Source of the DNA: Phanerochaete sordida
Lineage: Eukaryota > Basidiomycota > Agaricomycetes > Polyporales > Phanerochaetaceae
NCBI GenBank assembly: GCA_019973155.2
Contig: BPQB01000056.1
Coordinates: 124,001 to 188,000, forward strand
Direction: 5' to 3'
Length of the DNA stretch: 64,000 bases
Shown: positions 1 through 10,853 of the stretch, piece after piece
How positions within the stretch are numbered: position 1 is the stretch's first letter
Layout: every line of letters begins with the position of its first letter
Made by a program: the position numbers and the translations under genes
The notes under the pieces: generated by a model
Seen by the model: only the letters and a program-made list of their open reading frames with translations
Told to the model about the DNA's origin: nothing
Databases searched by the model: none

Positions 1-381
1 CGCGCAGCCTTTGCGACCCTCCGAGAGCACCTACCGCCATCGAGCGGGAAGCACGTAAGCAGCATTAACCTCTGCTACTGCTCTCTGGCTTTTACGAATG
101 TGTATTCGCTAATTCTTCCCCATCCCAGCTACCTGCAGATCGCGCACTTGGTTTGCGGTGACTCACGCGACACGAACCTCCGACCGCAGAGCGCGCACAC
201 GGACGCGTCCCAGCCACGGGCGGCAGGCTCACACAGTTGCACCGCAGAGCCGGTATCCCTTCGAGGACTGGTATCCATGCAGTGCGCGCAGCTGCCACGA
301 GAGCTACGCGTATAAAACGCTCGAGCGTGTAGAGTCTGCCGCCGCCAACCCTCGCCAAAGTCGCCTGCGATCGCATCGTTC
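1..381 (+). promoter_or_regulatory. Upstream region of the monooxygenase gene, with TATA box
   Basis: No credible coding segment is seen here. A clear TATA box (TATAAAA, 311-317) lies about 65 bases before the first ATG of the monooxygenase gene, a normal distance for a strongly or inducibly expressed fungal gene with a short leader. Short open frames on both strands are arginine/serine-rich and look like chance frames in GC-rich DNA. Confidence 0.55.
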
Positions 382-2791
382 ATGATGTCGACGACAATAT
401 CCTCAAATATCGACGTTCTGGTTGTAGGTGCCGGCCCCGCAGGTCTCACTACTGCTCTGGGTCTCGCGAAAGCTGGAATCAAAGTTCGAATAATTGATAT
501 CAAGTAAAGTCCACCTCATTACTCGCTGCCGCTTGGATACTGACCGAAATGACAGAGCGCAAGGAGTAGCTTTAGGTCATGCCGATGGTGTCATGCCGAG
601 GACAGTCGAGATTCTGCAGGTACGTACAGTGGTGATTTCTGCTGTTGCGGCTCAATGAACGCAAGTGTACAGAGTTACGGCGTCGGAGACGACCTTCTCC
701 GAAAGGGTCATAGAGCATATTTCTTCGTAGGTGTCAATGATTTCCACTGCCTACTATCTGCATTGACGGGGCTCCGAATTTCTCAGTGCAACTACAACTA
801 CGATCCGGCCACCGCTGGGATCAAGGTGCGCCTTCGCCCGCTTTCTTTCTGTACTTCGAGATATTGACAATATGTCCTAGTTCTCCAGCAAACTCCAGGG
901 CATCAACGAGCCTACCGCGCAGCACAAGTGCTGTATCCTCCACCACCAGGGCTTTATTGAGAGTCTCTTACTCTCCGGCCTCCTCCAGGCCGGAGTCAAA
1001 GTGGAGCGCGCCTGCAAGCCCGTCAAGATGGCGCTTTCCGAGGACGAGAGTGAGTTCGACAACCCCAAAGCCTACCCTGTCAAGGTCTGTTCTCCTGATA
1101 CTCTCTGAGGATGTGCGGGCTCACGGAATGTAGCTTGTCCTAGAGCACGCCGCTGCCGCGCCAGGGACGCCCTCGACCGAAGCCGTCCGCGCGAAATTCG
1201 TCGTCGGTGCGGACGGCGCGCACTCATGGGTGCGGCGCACCCTCGACATCGCGATGGAGGGCGACAGCACCTGTACGCCCTTCCTCTCTCCCCTTCCCAT
1301 TACTCACTAAACTCCCCCAGCACGCGTGTGGGGCGCAATCGACTTCACGCCGCTGCCCTCGAGCACATTCCCGGACTGGCGGAACATCGCGACCGTGAAC
1401 GCGCGCGACGCGGGGCTCATGCTCATCCCGCGTGAGGACGGCAAGGTGCGGCTGTACATCGAGCTCGGGACCGAGGACGCACTGCCGCGCGACGCGCGGG
1501 GGCGCCCCGACACGTCTGGGCTCTCGCCTGCGGCCCTCCTGGACATCGCGCGCGGGGTCTTCAAGCCGTACACGCTTGAGACACGCCCCGAGGATGTCGA
1601 GTGGTGGACGGCGTACATCGGTGTGTGCTATTGTTGTGTGTTGGGGGTGAAGGCTGATGGGCGGGCAGTGGGACAACGCGTGGCGGCACGCTTCGCGGAG
1701 AAGCGGCGCGTGTTCATCGTCGGCGATGCCTGCCACACGCACTCGCCGAAGGGCGGGCAGGGCATGAACGTTAGTATCAGTGACGGGCACAACCTTGGTG
1801 CGTCCTGGCACCGCTCGTGCCTCCTTGTTACTAACGCAGAGCTCTCCCAGCGTGGAAGATCGCGCATGTTCTCAAGAGCTGGAGCCCAATGAGCCTGCTC
1901 GATACCGTGCGCCGTCTGCTCCTACGTCCCGCGCGCGCTGCTAACAGCTCCCCGGTAGTACGAAGCCGAGCGCCGCCCCTTCGCACAAGAGCTCATCGCG
2001 TTCGATCGCTGGTACGCCGAAGGCTTCAGCGCCAAGGCGCGCGCAAAGCTCGTCGCAGACACCGCGGACGGCGCGGGCGTCGCTTTGCCGGGGCCTCTCG
2101 AGTACGTTTTCCCTCTTCCTCTGCTCCCCTCCTGCGCTCACCCCACGTCAGAGCGTTCCTCTCCTTCAGCGCGATCACGACCGGCGTCGGCATTCACTAC
2201 GCAGCCAGTGCGATCACCTCTCCGACCTCTTCCCCAGAGCCCGGAGCCGCGGCGCCGGGGCCCTTCGCGCTCATGCCCGGCAAGCGCGTTCCGCCGCACG
2301 CGCTCGTGCGCGTCGCGGACCGGCGGCCGCTCACCCTGCAGGACGCGCTCCCCGCGGACGGGCGTGCACGGCTGCTCGTCTTCTCGGGGGCGCTCACGGG
2401 AGCGGACGACGCGGCGCGCATGGTCAGTATTGAGCGTGCTGTGAAGGCTCTCGTGGACAGGGTCTGGAAGGAGAGGTTTGCGCTTGTGGTCGTGCTCGCG
2501 CGAGTCGGAGACGCGACGCCGTACCTCGACGTGCCGATGGGGCTGAGGGAAGACTGGACGAGGTGCGTGTGGGCTTCCTTGCGGCGTTGTGTCTATGCTG
2601 ATGGGGGTTGCAGCGTTCTTGTCGACGCTGTGTCGCCGTTCTCGAACGAATCTGGTGGGGCGTACGCCGCGCTGGGTGTCCCAGCGTCTGGACAGATAGT
2701 CGTCGTACGTCCGGATGGCTATGTCGGTGCTATGGCTGGGCTTGATGAGATGCAGAAGCTCGAGCAGTACTTGCACGGTTGGATGATTTGA
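382..2791 (+). CDS. FAD-dependent monooxygenase, phenol 2-monooxygenase type
   Basis: Flavoprotein hydroxylase that would add one oxygen atom to an aromatic substrate using NAD(P)H and O2. The protein opens with the dinucleotide-binding motif GAGPAG. It then has the DG motif (GADGAHSWVR, about 1210) and the FAD-ribityl motif GDACHTHSPKGGQG (about 1722-1763), and ends in a thioredoxin-fold dimerisation domain typical of phenol hydroxylases. The start at 382 sits about 65 bases after a TATA box and puts the Rossmann motif at residue 18. Readable exons include 382-503, 556-619, 673-726 and 787-825. Later introns begin near 1086, 1273, 1620, 1799, 1910, 2102 and 2562. The exon after 787 is short on sequence compared with relatives, so the substrate-domain model may need correction. 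The substrate cannot be read from sequence; relatives act on phenols, resorcinol or fungal polyketides. No partner genes lie beside it. Confidence 0.88.
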
Positions 2792-2965
2792 GCTGAGTTA
2801 TGCCTTCAAATTCACGGAGATGTACTCGTACTTTACATCATGACCTTGCTACGTCTCAGAACAGCTTCTTCCCATTGACACGCTGCAAATTATCTCAGGA
2901 TACTCGCGGGCTGTGCTACCTCGCAGACGCCGCGAGCCAGTGTCGTTGCGGCCGCCTGGTAGCCA

Positions 2966-3508
2966 ATGACGACGAGAAGACTACCAGCATCCTCGATGTC
3001 GTCTGCAGGCCAAAGGGTCCCTCCAGAGCTCATCAAGCGCATCGCGCTGTACTGCGTCGAGTGGGACAGACATGGCGAGCCCACCGACAAGCGCGGTATT
3101 GCAGCCTGCAGCTTGACGTGCCGCTACTGGGCGCCGCTCCTGACGCCGATGGCCTTCCCTCGGCTCGTCCTGCGCACTGCCGCGGATATCGTGCAGCTGC
3201 TCGCCTTCCTCGCCGGCGCGGGCGCGGGCGTGCGGCGGATCGAGCTCGCGCAGTTATGCGCAACGGCGATGGTCCCATAGTGCCACCAGATGGTGCGGTT
3301 TGTCCAGCAGTTTCCGAATGTCAAATTTCAGGGCGATGTCAGCCTGACGGTGACAGGCAGCGTGGCAGACCCCGCCGGCGCGCCGACGACACGTTCCTTT
3401 GCTCCAGCTGCCACACCCATCGCTCTCGGTCGAGCGCGTGGGACACATTGTGTGTTGCCGTCCTACCGTCGAACATGTCAAGCATCCACGCCGTGGGTGA
3501 GCCGTTAA
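2966..3508 (+). pseudogene. F-box protein fragment, interrupted
   Basis: The frame from the ATG at 2966 gives an F-box-like start (VPPELIKRIALYC) followed by the region CSLTCRYWAPLL, which matches the intact F-box gene downstream (CSLVCRHWAKTI) in order and spacing. It stops at 3280 with a TAG. Past that stop, in another frame, 3290-3340 continues the resemblance (HQMVRFVQQFPNV against the neighbour's SHQVLLRLPLNV) and then loses it. The break could hide an intron, but no good donor and acceptor restore the frame, so I read it as a damaged gene. An intact member would recruit a substrate to an SCF ubiquitin ligase. The matching C-terminal type of sequence appears inverted just downstream. Confidence 0.5.
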
Positions 3509-3899
3509 CCACGTCGGCACAGCCCTCCCGGTCGATGCGCAGCGAGAATGACGGCTCAAGCGACCCAAGAAGCTCGCGCGGGCTCCGCTCCGGGTTCGTG
3601 ACCATCTCCTGCGTGAGCCGTGCGCACAGTGCGAGTATGTCGGGCGCGAGGGGGCCGTCGCGCACGAGGAGCGCGCAGAGCTGCGGCGCCGCGCCGATGA
3701 GCGGGAGGAAGCGTACGCTCCATGAGATGTCGGGCTGCTCGGGCGCGCGCTGGGTGTCGCGCAAAGATGGATCTGATAGGGGAGCATGTGGAGACTTTGT
3801 TACGGTGGTTGATAATATAGGAGGTCGGATGTGCCCTACGGAAACCGGAGGTACCGCCACCACGGATACGACACGCCGAGAGAAGCGAGTGTCGAACTC
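3339..3899 (-). pseudogene. Possible C-terminal half of an F-box/leucine-rich protein, inverted
   Basis: The minus-strand frame is open for about 185 codons without an ATG at its head. It has the leucine-spaced look of fungal F-box C-terminal halves (for example LPLIGAAPQLCALLVRDG). It meets the plus-strand F-box fragment tail to tail at about 3340. One reading is a single F-box gene whose 3' half was inverted. The other is two remnants of different copies. The plus-strand frame opposite is also open but is serine/arginine-rich and looks like a shadow. The family call rests on leucine spacing only, and the piece could still be non-coding. Confidence 0.28.
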
Positions 3900-3902
3900 C
3901 AA

Positions 3903-4520
3903 GGCCTACTTTTTGAGGGCACTCTCCCTGGTTAATATCACTCTTGGAATCTAGTTGGCATTGACTCTGTATGGAGAGGTCAATATGGCACTTTGGAATC
4001 AACTTGCGGTGATGCAGCGTGAGCAAGCTGCATACTATGGTCAGCGAGCCATTTGCCTGTTTTCCTATGAGCGATACCTCTGCTATCCACAGCACAGAGA
4101 TTGCTAAGCGTACCTCAAATCCATTGACGCAATAGCTATCGTGTCTCTTTGCGAAAATCACAAGGTCCCGTTGGAATGTGCAACGTCCTAGGAAAACCCG
4201 CGATTGGCTCGCCACGATTTTCGACTTTGGCAGTGCATGTACGTGTCCTTGAAATTAGGATTTGCATCAGCTTATACTTGGTTATTCCCCTAGCACATAT
4301 ACTGTGCAGAATAAATGCCAGGTGAAGCTTAGATTTGAGCTGCGGACGGAGGAAGAGAGCGTCGCCGTTCCGGATGTAAAATCGTGTGAATTCGAATTTC
4401 CTCGACGCCGACAGACGCGCGTGGCACTGCTAGCCTGCTAGCGCTTACTCCTTGCACCGCAACCACCACCTCTCTCCAGACTCGAGCAGAGCGTGCGTCC
4501 TAGGAATATATATTTTACTC
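3903..4520. other. Intergenic, nothing recognised
   Basis: AT-richer than its surroundings, with no coding frame I trust. It would hold the promoter, and possibly a short first exon, of the F-box gene that follows. An acceptor-like ATCTTTAG lies just after the chosen ATG, near 4530-4537. Confidence 0.4.
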
Positions 4521-6026
4521 ATGTCTGTATCTTTAGGAGTCTGCCTTGCCGAAGAGATTCTCGCCGCCATCCTCGTACGCCTAGACGACGGCGCCTGGTG
4601 GGGCCCTCCGACGCCTAAGCAAGGCCTCGCGTCCTGTAGTCTGGTCTGTCGGCACTGGGCGAAGACTATTCGCCCGATGCTCTTTCAACGCATCACACTC
4701 CGTAGCGCAGACGACGTAGAGCAGCTGCTTACGTTCCTTGCTGCGCCCGCCCTCTTCGACCATGCGATTACGCGCTACATCGACTCTTTACACTTGATTG
4801 AAGACTGCGCGGCGTTCGCCTCCATTCCATGGTCTCACCAGGTCCTTCTACGCTTGCCCCTCAATGTAAGGGTGGATTGGACGTTCGAGGGCCTGGCTCC
4901 GGGGGCTGACCAGTCAGCTCCTTCGTTTCGACGTCCTCCTCTTCCACGACAATTGCCGACGAAAAAATGCGACCTTCGCTGCGTCACTCTATCTAGTCTA
5001 CAGTTTTGTTCCATACGACGTTTCGCACATCTCGTCAAAGATGTGCCGCCCACTACCCTGCTGCTTTTGGATGTCTCCTTTGAAGACCACGACCTGCTTC
5101 CTTTTCAGCAGTGCTGGCCACGGCGCTCACCTAACCTCCAGGAACTTCGTGTAACGCGGTGCTTCAAAGCCTCCACCGACTTTGCGCTTTGGATCAATAT
5201 CTCCTTCCTCCTCTTCGCAGGAAAGGACCGCGCGCCTTTGAACAGCGATCTCCAAACGGCGATATCGACCTTCTGTCATCTTTGCGTGTCGCTTCATCGA
5301 CTTCAACACAGCCCACCTGAACTGCATGCCTTTGTTATACCACATATAAGCCCAGGTCAGATCACGCTTATTACTTGGACGAATACAACGCTAAAAACTG
5401 ATCTCCAAACAGAGACTAGGGCGGTGGCGGCGTTGGCCTATAACTACAGGCTAGCCGACATTGCCTCTGTAGAACTTCATCTGGACGGCGCGGAGGACCT
5501 CCAGCTCTACACTCAGGCTGCTTCGCTTACCTGCCCAGATTTCGACGATGCTGCCCAGTATACTCTGCTTGACCAGCTACCTGCCATCTTCGTGGCCACA
5601 GCAAACACGTGCATTTATCGATCTTCCATCAACCTCCAGCTCAAAAACTCGGAGGCTTGCAGAACGCTGGTAGCCTCGATTCTAGAATCACGTGTCTTCG
5701 CGGAGCCTTCGACGTTTGTGCGTCGTTGCTTCCGAGTAAGCCCTCCCGACAATTTGGGATACACTGTTGCCGATATTCTCTCGGCTCCGCGGAGCATCGG
5801 CGAGGGTGATCAATGTGTTACGCTCACCACCGCACAACGCGTGGAATGGGTGCTGCGCTTGACTTGGAGGACGAACTTCGAGATTACCAACAAGCGAGAC
5901 GAATACCTGTGCGAGCTGCAGGATGCTGCGTGCGAGATGAGGAGGGTAGGGCGACGGACGCAAGGGTTGCACCGCTCGGGCTGTGACGAAGGTGAGTCTT
6001 CTCTTCGTCACAGGAACGAACGCTAA
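4521..6026 (+). CDS. F-box domain protein
   Basis: Probable substrate-recognition subunit of an SCF (Skp1-Cullin-F-box) ubiquitin ligase. The F-box lies at the N terminus (LAEEILAAILVRL, then CSLVCRHWAKTIRPMLF at about residues 35-55). A long divergent region without clear repeats follows, as is usual in basidiomycete F-box expansions. The reading frame from ATG 4521 is uninterrupted for about 500 codons. An ATCTTTAG acceptor right after that ATG allows an alternative model with an upstream first exon. At the 3' end a GTGAGT donor near 5992 with an acceptor near 6041 would replace the last residues and end at 6070. Its target is unknown. The broken F-box piece at 2966 is a diverged relative, so this is a local duplicate family. 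Confidence 0.75.
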   Translation: MSVSLGVCLAEEILAAILVRLDDGAWWGPPTPKQGLASCSLVCRHWAKTIRPMLFQRITLRSADDVEQLLTFLAAPALFDHAITRYIDSLHLIEDCAAFASIPWSHQVLLRLPLNVRVDWTFEGLAPGADQSAPSFRRPPLPRQLPTKKCDLRCVTLSSLQFCSIRRFAHLVKDVPPTTLLLLDVSFEDHDLLPFQQCWPRRSPNLQELRVTRCFKASTDFALWINISFLLFAGKDRAPLNSDLQTAISTFCHLCVSLHRLQHSPPELHAFVIPHISPGQITLITWTNTTLKTDLQTETRAVAALAYNYRLADIASVELHLDGAEDLQLYTQAASLTCPDFDDAAQYTLLDQLPAIFVATANTCIYRSSINLQLKNSEACRTLVASILESRVFAEPSTFVRRCFRVSPPDNLGYTVADILSAPRSIGEGDQCVTLTTAQRVEWVLRLTWRTNFEITNKRDEYLCELQDAACEMRRVGRRTQGLHRSGCDEGESSLRHRNER

Positions 6027-7383
6027 CGTCCAGCTGCGCAGGTGGAGATGAAGGACAGGCTCGTGGCTAGCCGTGGCCTGCACAGAAGATCTCAGTCGTT
6101 GTAGCCGTCCTGCTCATGACAATGATTCAATGGCCTTTCTAACTTATGTTCTTGTGATGTATCTCGACTTCGCTCACCAGCGTCGCGGCGCCTCACCGCT
6201 TATCCCACCGTTTGTATCGCATCCGCTATTAGCGGACTCATTACCGACACGCTCTATCATCTCCCGCCATTCCTGATGCTGACGCGCGGGGAACAGCGCC
6301 ATCATCCATGAAAGCATCTAGAACTTTCTGCGCAGGTCTTACGCCCCCGCCTCACACATTCAGACCGCTGCCCCGCTGACAGTGCTGCAGATGATCATAA
6401 CCGCTGAAACACTGGCCTGCCTCGTCATCATGCTTGTCGGGCACCGAGCGTACGTGCGCTCGGCCCTGCAGGGGACCCCGAATCGCGCCATGTAGCCTGG
6501 GGACCGGACCGGGCTTGCGGATCGAGGTCGCCGTCGACGCATCGACACATGCGACGTCGAATCGAGCAGCATGATCCAGAACGGTGCCTCGATCCCGGTC
6601 GTGCTGACGACACAGTGGGAGACGATGTAGCGTGGGTGCGATACTGCGGACGGTGTGGTAAATCCACGCGATCTCAGCCGGAGATACGAATATTTCTTCC
6701 GTGAGCTTTGGCCGTTGTCGCAGGACTAGCTCTCGATCTCGGACCAATGAAGGCGGCGCGTGATCAGATACTGCAGCACTTGCGCACGCTTACTAGGTCG
6801 TCGCACGGCGTTGGCTGGGACCTATGGCCGGCTTCTGTGCCACGGAGGGCTCTGAACGATGACGGTGCTGCTAATGAAGAAGGTGAATGAGTCTGCATTC
6901 CCGACCATGCGCAGTATTCAACATTCTAAAAGCCCTTCCTGCCATCGATACGATGTAGGTTCAGGAACTTGGCTGTTTACAGTATACTAAACAATGTTGG
7001 CTCTCACAGGTATGCGACATGGCTTCAGCCTCTTCCGGGACAGTGTCTGCACGATGGCGGCAAGCGACAAGGGGCTTACACGACCTTGCAGACTTCGCAT
7101 GTTCCGCCGGGCAGAGATGGCAGAAAGACACGACAGCACATGCAGTTATGCGCGCGAAGATAGTGTTGTATATCCACGCTCCATGGCAACGATGATCACC
7201 ACACTGCACACGGAAGAGCTAACCTCTGAACACCGGTGGTGCAGTTCTCTTCGACCAGGGCCAAGGCAGTCGTCGATGGCCGCGAAGGCCGCTAGGCGCG
7301 ATGCGCTGCGAAAACGCCTGGAAACTGAATGTTCAGTGCAGGGGTCGAATCTGTTATAAGGGGGTGGTGAGGAGGTTTTGTAT
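6027..7383. other. Mostly non-coding stretch with one doubtful minus-strand segment
   Basis: On the minus strand, about 6690 down to 6360, one frame is open and reads plausibly as protein (for example APFWIMLLDSTSHVSM and a hydrophobic end near VMIICSTVSGAAV). I found no start, splice partner or family for it, so it could be a remnant of a membrane-protein gene or chance. The rest, including 6960-7380, shows only short frames with no consistent coding character. Confidence 0.3.
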
Positions 7384-7471
7384 GGCCGCCTGGCGAAATG
7401 GCATCGCGTCTGACTACGATTCGTTCGAATTCCAAATCAGGAGATTGCAGGTTCGACCCCTGCGGTGGTCA
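7384..7471 (+). tRNA. tRNA-Arg (anticodon ACG), with a short intron
   Basis: The cloverleaf folds by eye. The acceptor stem GGCCGCC (7384-7390) pairs with GGTGGTC (7464-7470), with two G-U pairs and discriminator A at 7471. The D stem is GCGA/TCGC with loop AATGGCA. The anticodon stem TCTGA pairs with TCAGG, and the loop reads CT-ACG-A. The T arm is GCAGG-TTCGACC-CCTGC. An intron of about 16 bases sits after position 37, the usual site. Box A-like TGGCGAAATGG and box B GGTTCGACCCC are present as internal pol III promoters, and TTTTGTTTTT (7472-7481) serves as terminator. ACG (read as ICG) decodes CGU/CGC/CGA arginine codons. Confidence 0.9.
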
Positions 7472-7777
7472 TTTTGTTTTTCAGGGCATCTTTTTGCGAC
7501 CTGTTCCTTGCTCTTCATCTTCCGTGGCGTTGTGGCGTTATGGTAACATCGCCCCAAGCTGCGCAAGTGCACCGCAAAAGCTCTAGCCTCGCGATGGTGC
7601 TAGAGCGCGCGGTCTGCTATGTACCTCGCGCGGGCTCGCAGAACGTTCAGCATCGACCCTTCGCAGTCAGAGTCTGTCAGACGAAGTCGGCTGTGAAGCC
7701 AGACTGACACAACGTACACGTGCCATCCAACCAGAGAAGGGAGAATGGCATTAAACAGCTTGCTGCTTTACATTACA
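7472..7777. other. Intergenic between tRNA-Arg and the secreted-protein gene
   Basis: It holds the pol III terminator run and then the presumed 3' flank of the minus-strand secreted protein. No gene is seen; the short plus-strand frames overlap the tRNA and are not real. Confidence 0.5.
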
Positions 7778-8356
7778 TTAACATGCAGTGGACGTTAAAG
7801 CATCTTTGCCACTTATGAGACCAGCCCACAAGGACGCAGTGAGTCTTGACGACCTGACGACATCACGGCGCAGGGTCACGCTGAGTTCCGGGCCCATGAG
7901 CGCGACGAGCCGCGCCTCGCGCGAGTCCTCTTTGTGCGAGCGACCCGCCGGAGAGCGCCAAGAGTCGCGGCGCGGAGGCATGTGGAGCGCCTGCTGCGTG
8001 TCGTCGAGCCGGAAGGGAGGCTGTACCACGAAAGGGGTGCTCGAGTATGATGTGTCGTCTTCGGGGGTGCTTTCGTGGGTGCTGCGCTGGAAGTCAGGGT
8101 AGGTCGGTTCGGTGTATGCAGGTAACGTACCTGGGTGTCGCGGCGAGGCTGCCGGGGATGGCTACGTCTGGCGTGGGCGAGGGGGCAGTGGCGTGGACGA
8201 CGTCCGGAATGGGCGTGGGCGAGCCCCATGGGAATATCCTGCGCAGACTTAGTATGCATGCACAAACTCGGGACCAACAGCGACTCACGGCCAGGCGAAC
8301 GCGGGCGCCAGGATCCAGCAGAGCAACACAGAGATGGCGGCCTTGGACGTGTGCAT
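7778..8356 (-). CDS. Small secreted protein, three exons
   Basis: Not a family I recognise. Three exons, 8289-8356, 8131-8238 and 7778-8081, join in phase (480 bases, 159 residues) across introns of 50 and 49 bases with GTGAGT/GCAG and GTACGT/GCAG borders. The first exon is a textbook signal peptide: MHTSK, a hydrophobic core (AAISVLLCWILAPAFA) and then WP. Exon 2 is rich in Pro, Thr and Ala (PWGSPTPIPDV). Exon 3 begins with an acidic Ser/Thr stretch and continues with basic patches. There is one cysteine beyond the signal, so this is not a disulfide-rich effector; processing or cell-wall association is possible. The 5' flank holds a pyrimidine-rich tract (minus strand of about 8524-8555), typical of fungal leaders. 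No frame spans the whole gene, so it is easily missed. Confidence 0.65.
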
Positions 8357-10853
8357 GACAGGCGGAGCGGGAGGAGGCAGGTCTTGTGATGGGTATTCGG
8401 CGCGCGTGAGGGACCGTGCGCGATTCTTCGTGCTGCAAGTAACGAGAAATTAAGGGGAGCTATGCGCGTGTCAGGATCACGGGACGCTGCACGGACGGGA
8501 TACACGCACCAGCCAGGCCCGAGAGAAGAGGAAGAGGCAAGAGAGAAGACGTCAAGGTCCAGGAGCGAAGGACGCTGGCAGGACAAGCATCGCGCGCCGT
8601 GGTTCATAAAGCCCGCCGGGGCACCGCCGCTCCATCAGCGCTGCGGGCGCTCCGGCGGTGGGAAGCCATCACGTGCGTGATTCGCGGGCTGAAACGATGG
8701 CGACGCGTGCAGCGGGGACGACGAGCCTTGTATCGTGTGCCGCCGGGGCGAGGCGAGTGCGTGTCGCTCTCCATGTGGGGCCTGTGGCGGTGGACGCTGA
8801 TCTTGGCAGCTCTGGGCTTTGTTACGGGGTTGTAGCAGGTTCATACGAGCAGCGATGGACGCGTATGTTTGAAGAGCAGTTCAGAATGTATTTCAGTCGC
8901 GGTTCCTCGATACATTGGCGGACGCGCGGGAAAGTATCACGCGAGCACCCGCTCTTCGCGCGATGCAGCCCGAGTCGGCGGACTGGCTGACGGCGGGCGC
9001 CGACCACGGCATAGGCTCGGAGCTGGAACCACTGGTCAGCATCTAATTTCTCTATTGAACGACGACAAACTCCAACAGCTTGCGCCCGCTTTAGTGTTTG
9101 TATGCGCCTGTCAGGTCTGCCACGTCAGCGCCGCTTAGAGAGCAGAGCGGCTCTGGCAGCCAGTCTTCGAGGGCAACCAGTACTGGTTTCCTAGGTAGAG
9201 GGTAAACGTCCGTACCGCACACAGCCTCTAGATAAGAAAAATGCCAAAGACGTTAGGTTGGGAATAGATATTAGAATTAGTGAGCATGACGAACGGCGGC
9301 GTGGACGAGAATAGGAGCCAGCGGCTTTGTGGCGCACGCGTCTATCATGCCGCCGGCAACTGCTCGACCCGGGCCGGGCTTTCTCTTCTCGACGACAGGG
9401 AGCAGTGCGGAGGCTGTGGAACACGTCTAGAGGGATTCAGTACTAATTTTAGTGCGGCAGAGGGAGAATAGGCCGGGTGCTGAACGCACTCACTGCCGGC
9501 TGAATGCAGCGGGAAGAAAGCGTGCGGCCGACGCAGCTCGGAACAGGCAGAACACCTCTCCATAGCCGATTCAGCCGACGCATGTTCTTTCCCCACGCAC
9601 AAGAGGAGAACGAGGTGGGGTCCCTGCGAGGGGCACCCCAGTACAGCCGTCGACGCCTGGAATCAGAGCAGACAAGGTATGCGCCCCAGAAATCCTCTTA
9701 GGGGCCAAGGCGTCGGCGAGCTGCTCAGGAGCTGCACGCCAAGGCAAGATCCGACGTGCCTCAGGTACACCGAGCGCGGAAAGCACATGATAGACCGCAG
9801 GACGCAGCGATGGTTCGAGTGCATGCGGTCGGCGTCGACGGTCGAAGACAGAATCCTCGAACGTGCCTTCATTACGGCGGATCCCAGCGAGCTGTCACGG
9901 ATGCGGTCGTAAGGCGGGAGCGTGCGACGTCGGATACATAGCCGGGGGGGGGGCATAACAACTGGTTGACCAAGGCATGACACAGGACGGCCGGGCGCAG
10001 GTTCGAGAGCTGGCGGCCGGGTTGCGCACAGGAGCGCTATACCCCGGCCCAGGACGTGGTCACGTTCGTAAAGGATCTCGGTAAGCGCGTAAGAGGTGAC
10101 AGTTGGATAGCTAGATATCCACGAGGCTGCGCGGTGACGGTTTCAACTTCGGCAGACACGAGAGAAGCAGCGGAGAGCCTGAGACATCCCTGAGAGGAGA
10201 GGTGACGACAGGAGTGAGTTGAACGAATACCTGGAAATCCGCTCGCACCTGAAACGGGGTGGGACACCAATGGAGACTGGAAAAGACATACGGAAAAGGT
10301 CATGCTGTACGCTCGGCACCCTGTGATACCAGAAGCTTGCTTCCGCAGCCTTGCCGAGATAGGTTGTATCGATCCAGCGTAAGAGGTCATCAGACTCGAT
10401 CGTGGAGCTCTGGCGGGGGGAGTCGGTGTGCGCAGGTCGTCATGTCCCCACCGTGGGGTGACGATATGGCCTGGGAGACGCAGAGCGCGACGTCGCGAGG
10501 CTGCTCGCGGTCGTCGAGCGCGGTGGTGAAGGGGAGAGGGCAAGTCTAAAAGAGGAGAGGCGCATCACGACCGTCGGGAAACGTCGGGACCTTCGTGGCG
10601 GCGCTAATCTTGCCGAGGCAATCTTTACGCGTAAAGTCCGGTGCTCGCGACGACGTACGGATGCAAACGGATGGCCCCTCTCTTTTATAATCCCCAACCT
10701 TCCTTTCAACTCTCATCTTCTCCTCGTAACGACCCCCACGATATCCTAGCCACACGCCCATAATTTCCCCCTCAAAGTCCGTTCAAACAGCGTGCTGTTG
10801 AACAGAGTCGCCAACACAACCCCGCCAGCAAGCCACTCGACGTCGCCAACAAA
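8357..10853. other. Gene-poor stretch with the promoter of the next gene
   Basis: About 2.5 kb without a gene I can support. Open frames on both strands lack ATG starts, splice support or protein-like composition. A plus-strand frame at 9679-9912 ends in a short segment that reads like protein (FECMRSASTVEDRILERAF) and could be an old remnant. A run of about 11 G occurs near 9943-9953. At the right edge a TATA-like TTTATAA (10683-10690) and CT-rich leader (10690-10730) precede the gene at 10854. Confidence 0.4.

Noticed and set aside
2800..3954. 384-codon plus-strand frame through the F-box remnants
   Set aside because: It is arginine/serine-rich, starts before the F-box segment in a different frame, and runs antisense to the more protein-like minus-strand frame.
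7876..8607. 243-codon minus-strand frame over the small secreted protein gene
   Set aside because: It reads through both introns in the wrong phases, has no ATG at its head, and is low-complexity. The spliced three-exon model explains the locus better.
10037..10543. 168-codon minus-strand frame
   Set aside because: Arginine/serine-rich, no ATG-supported model, no splice partner, and lies in a stretch with no coding signature.
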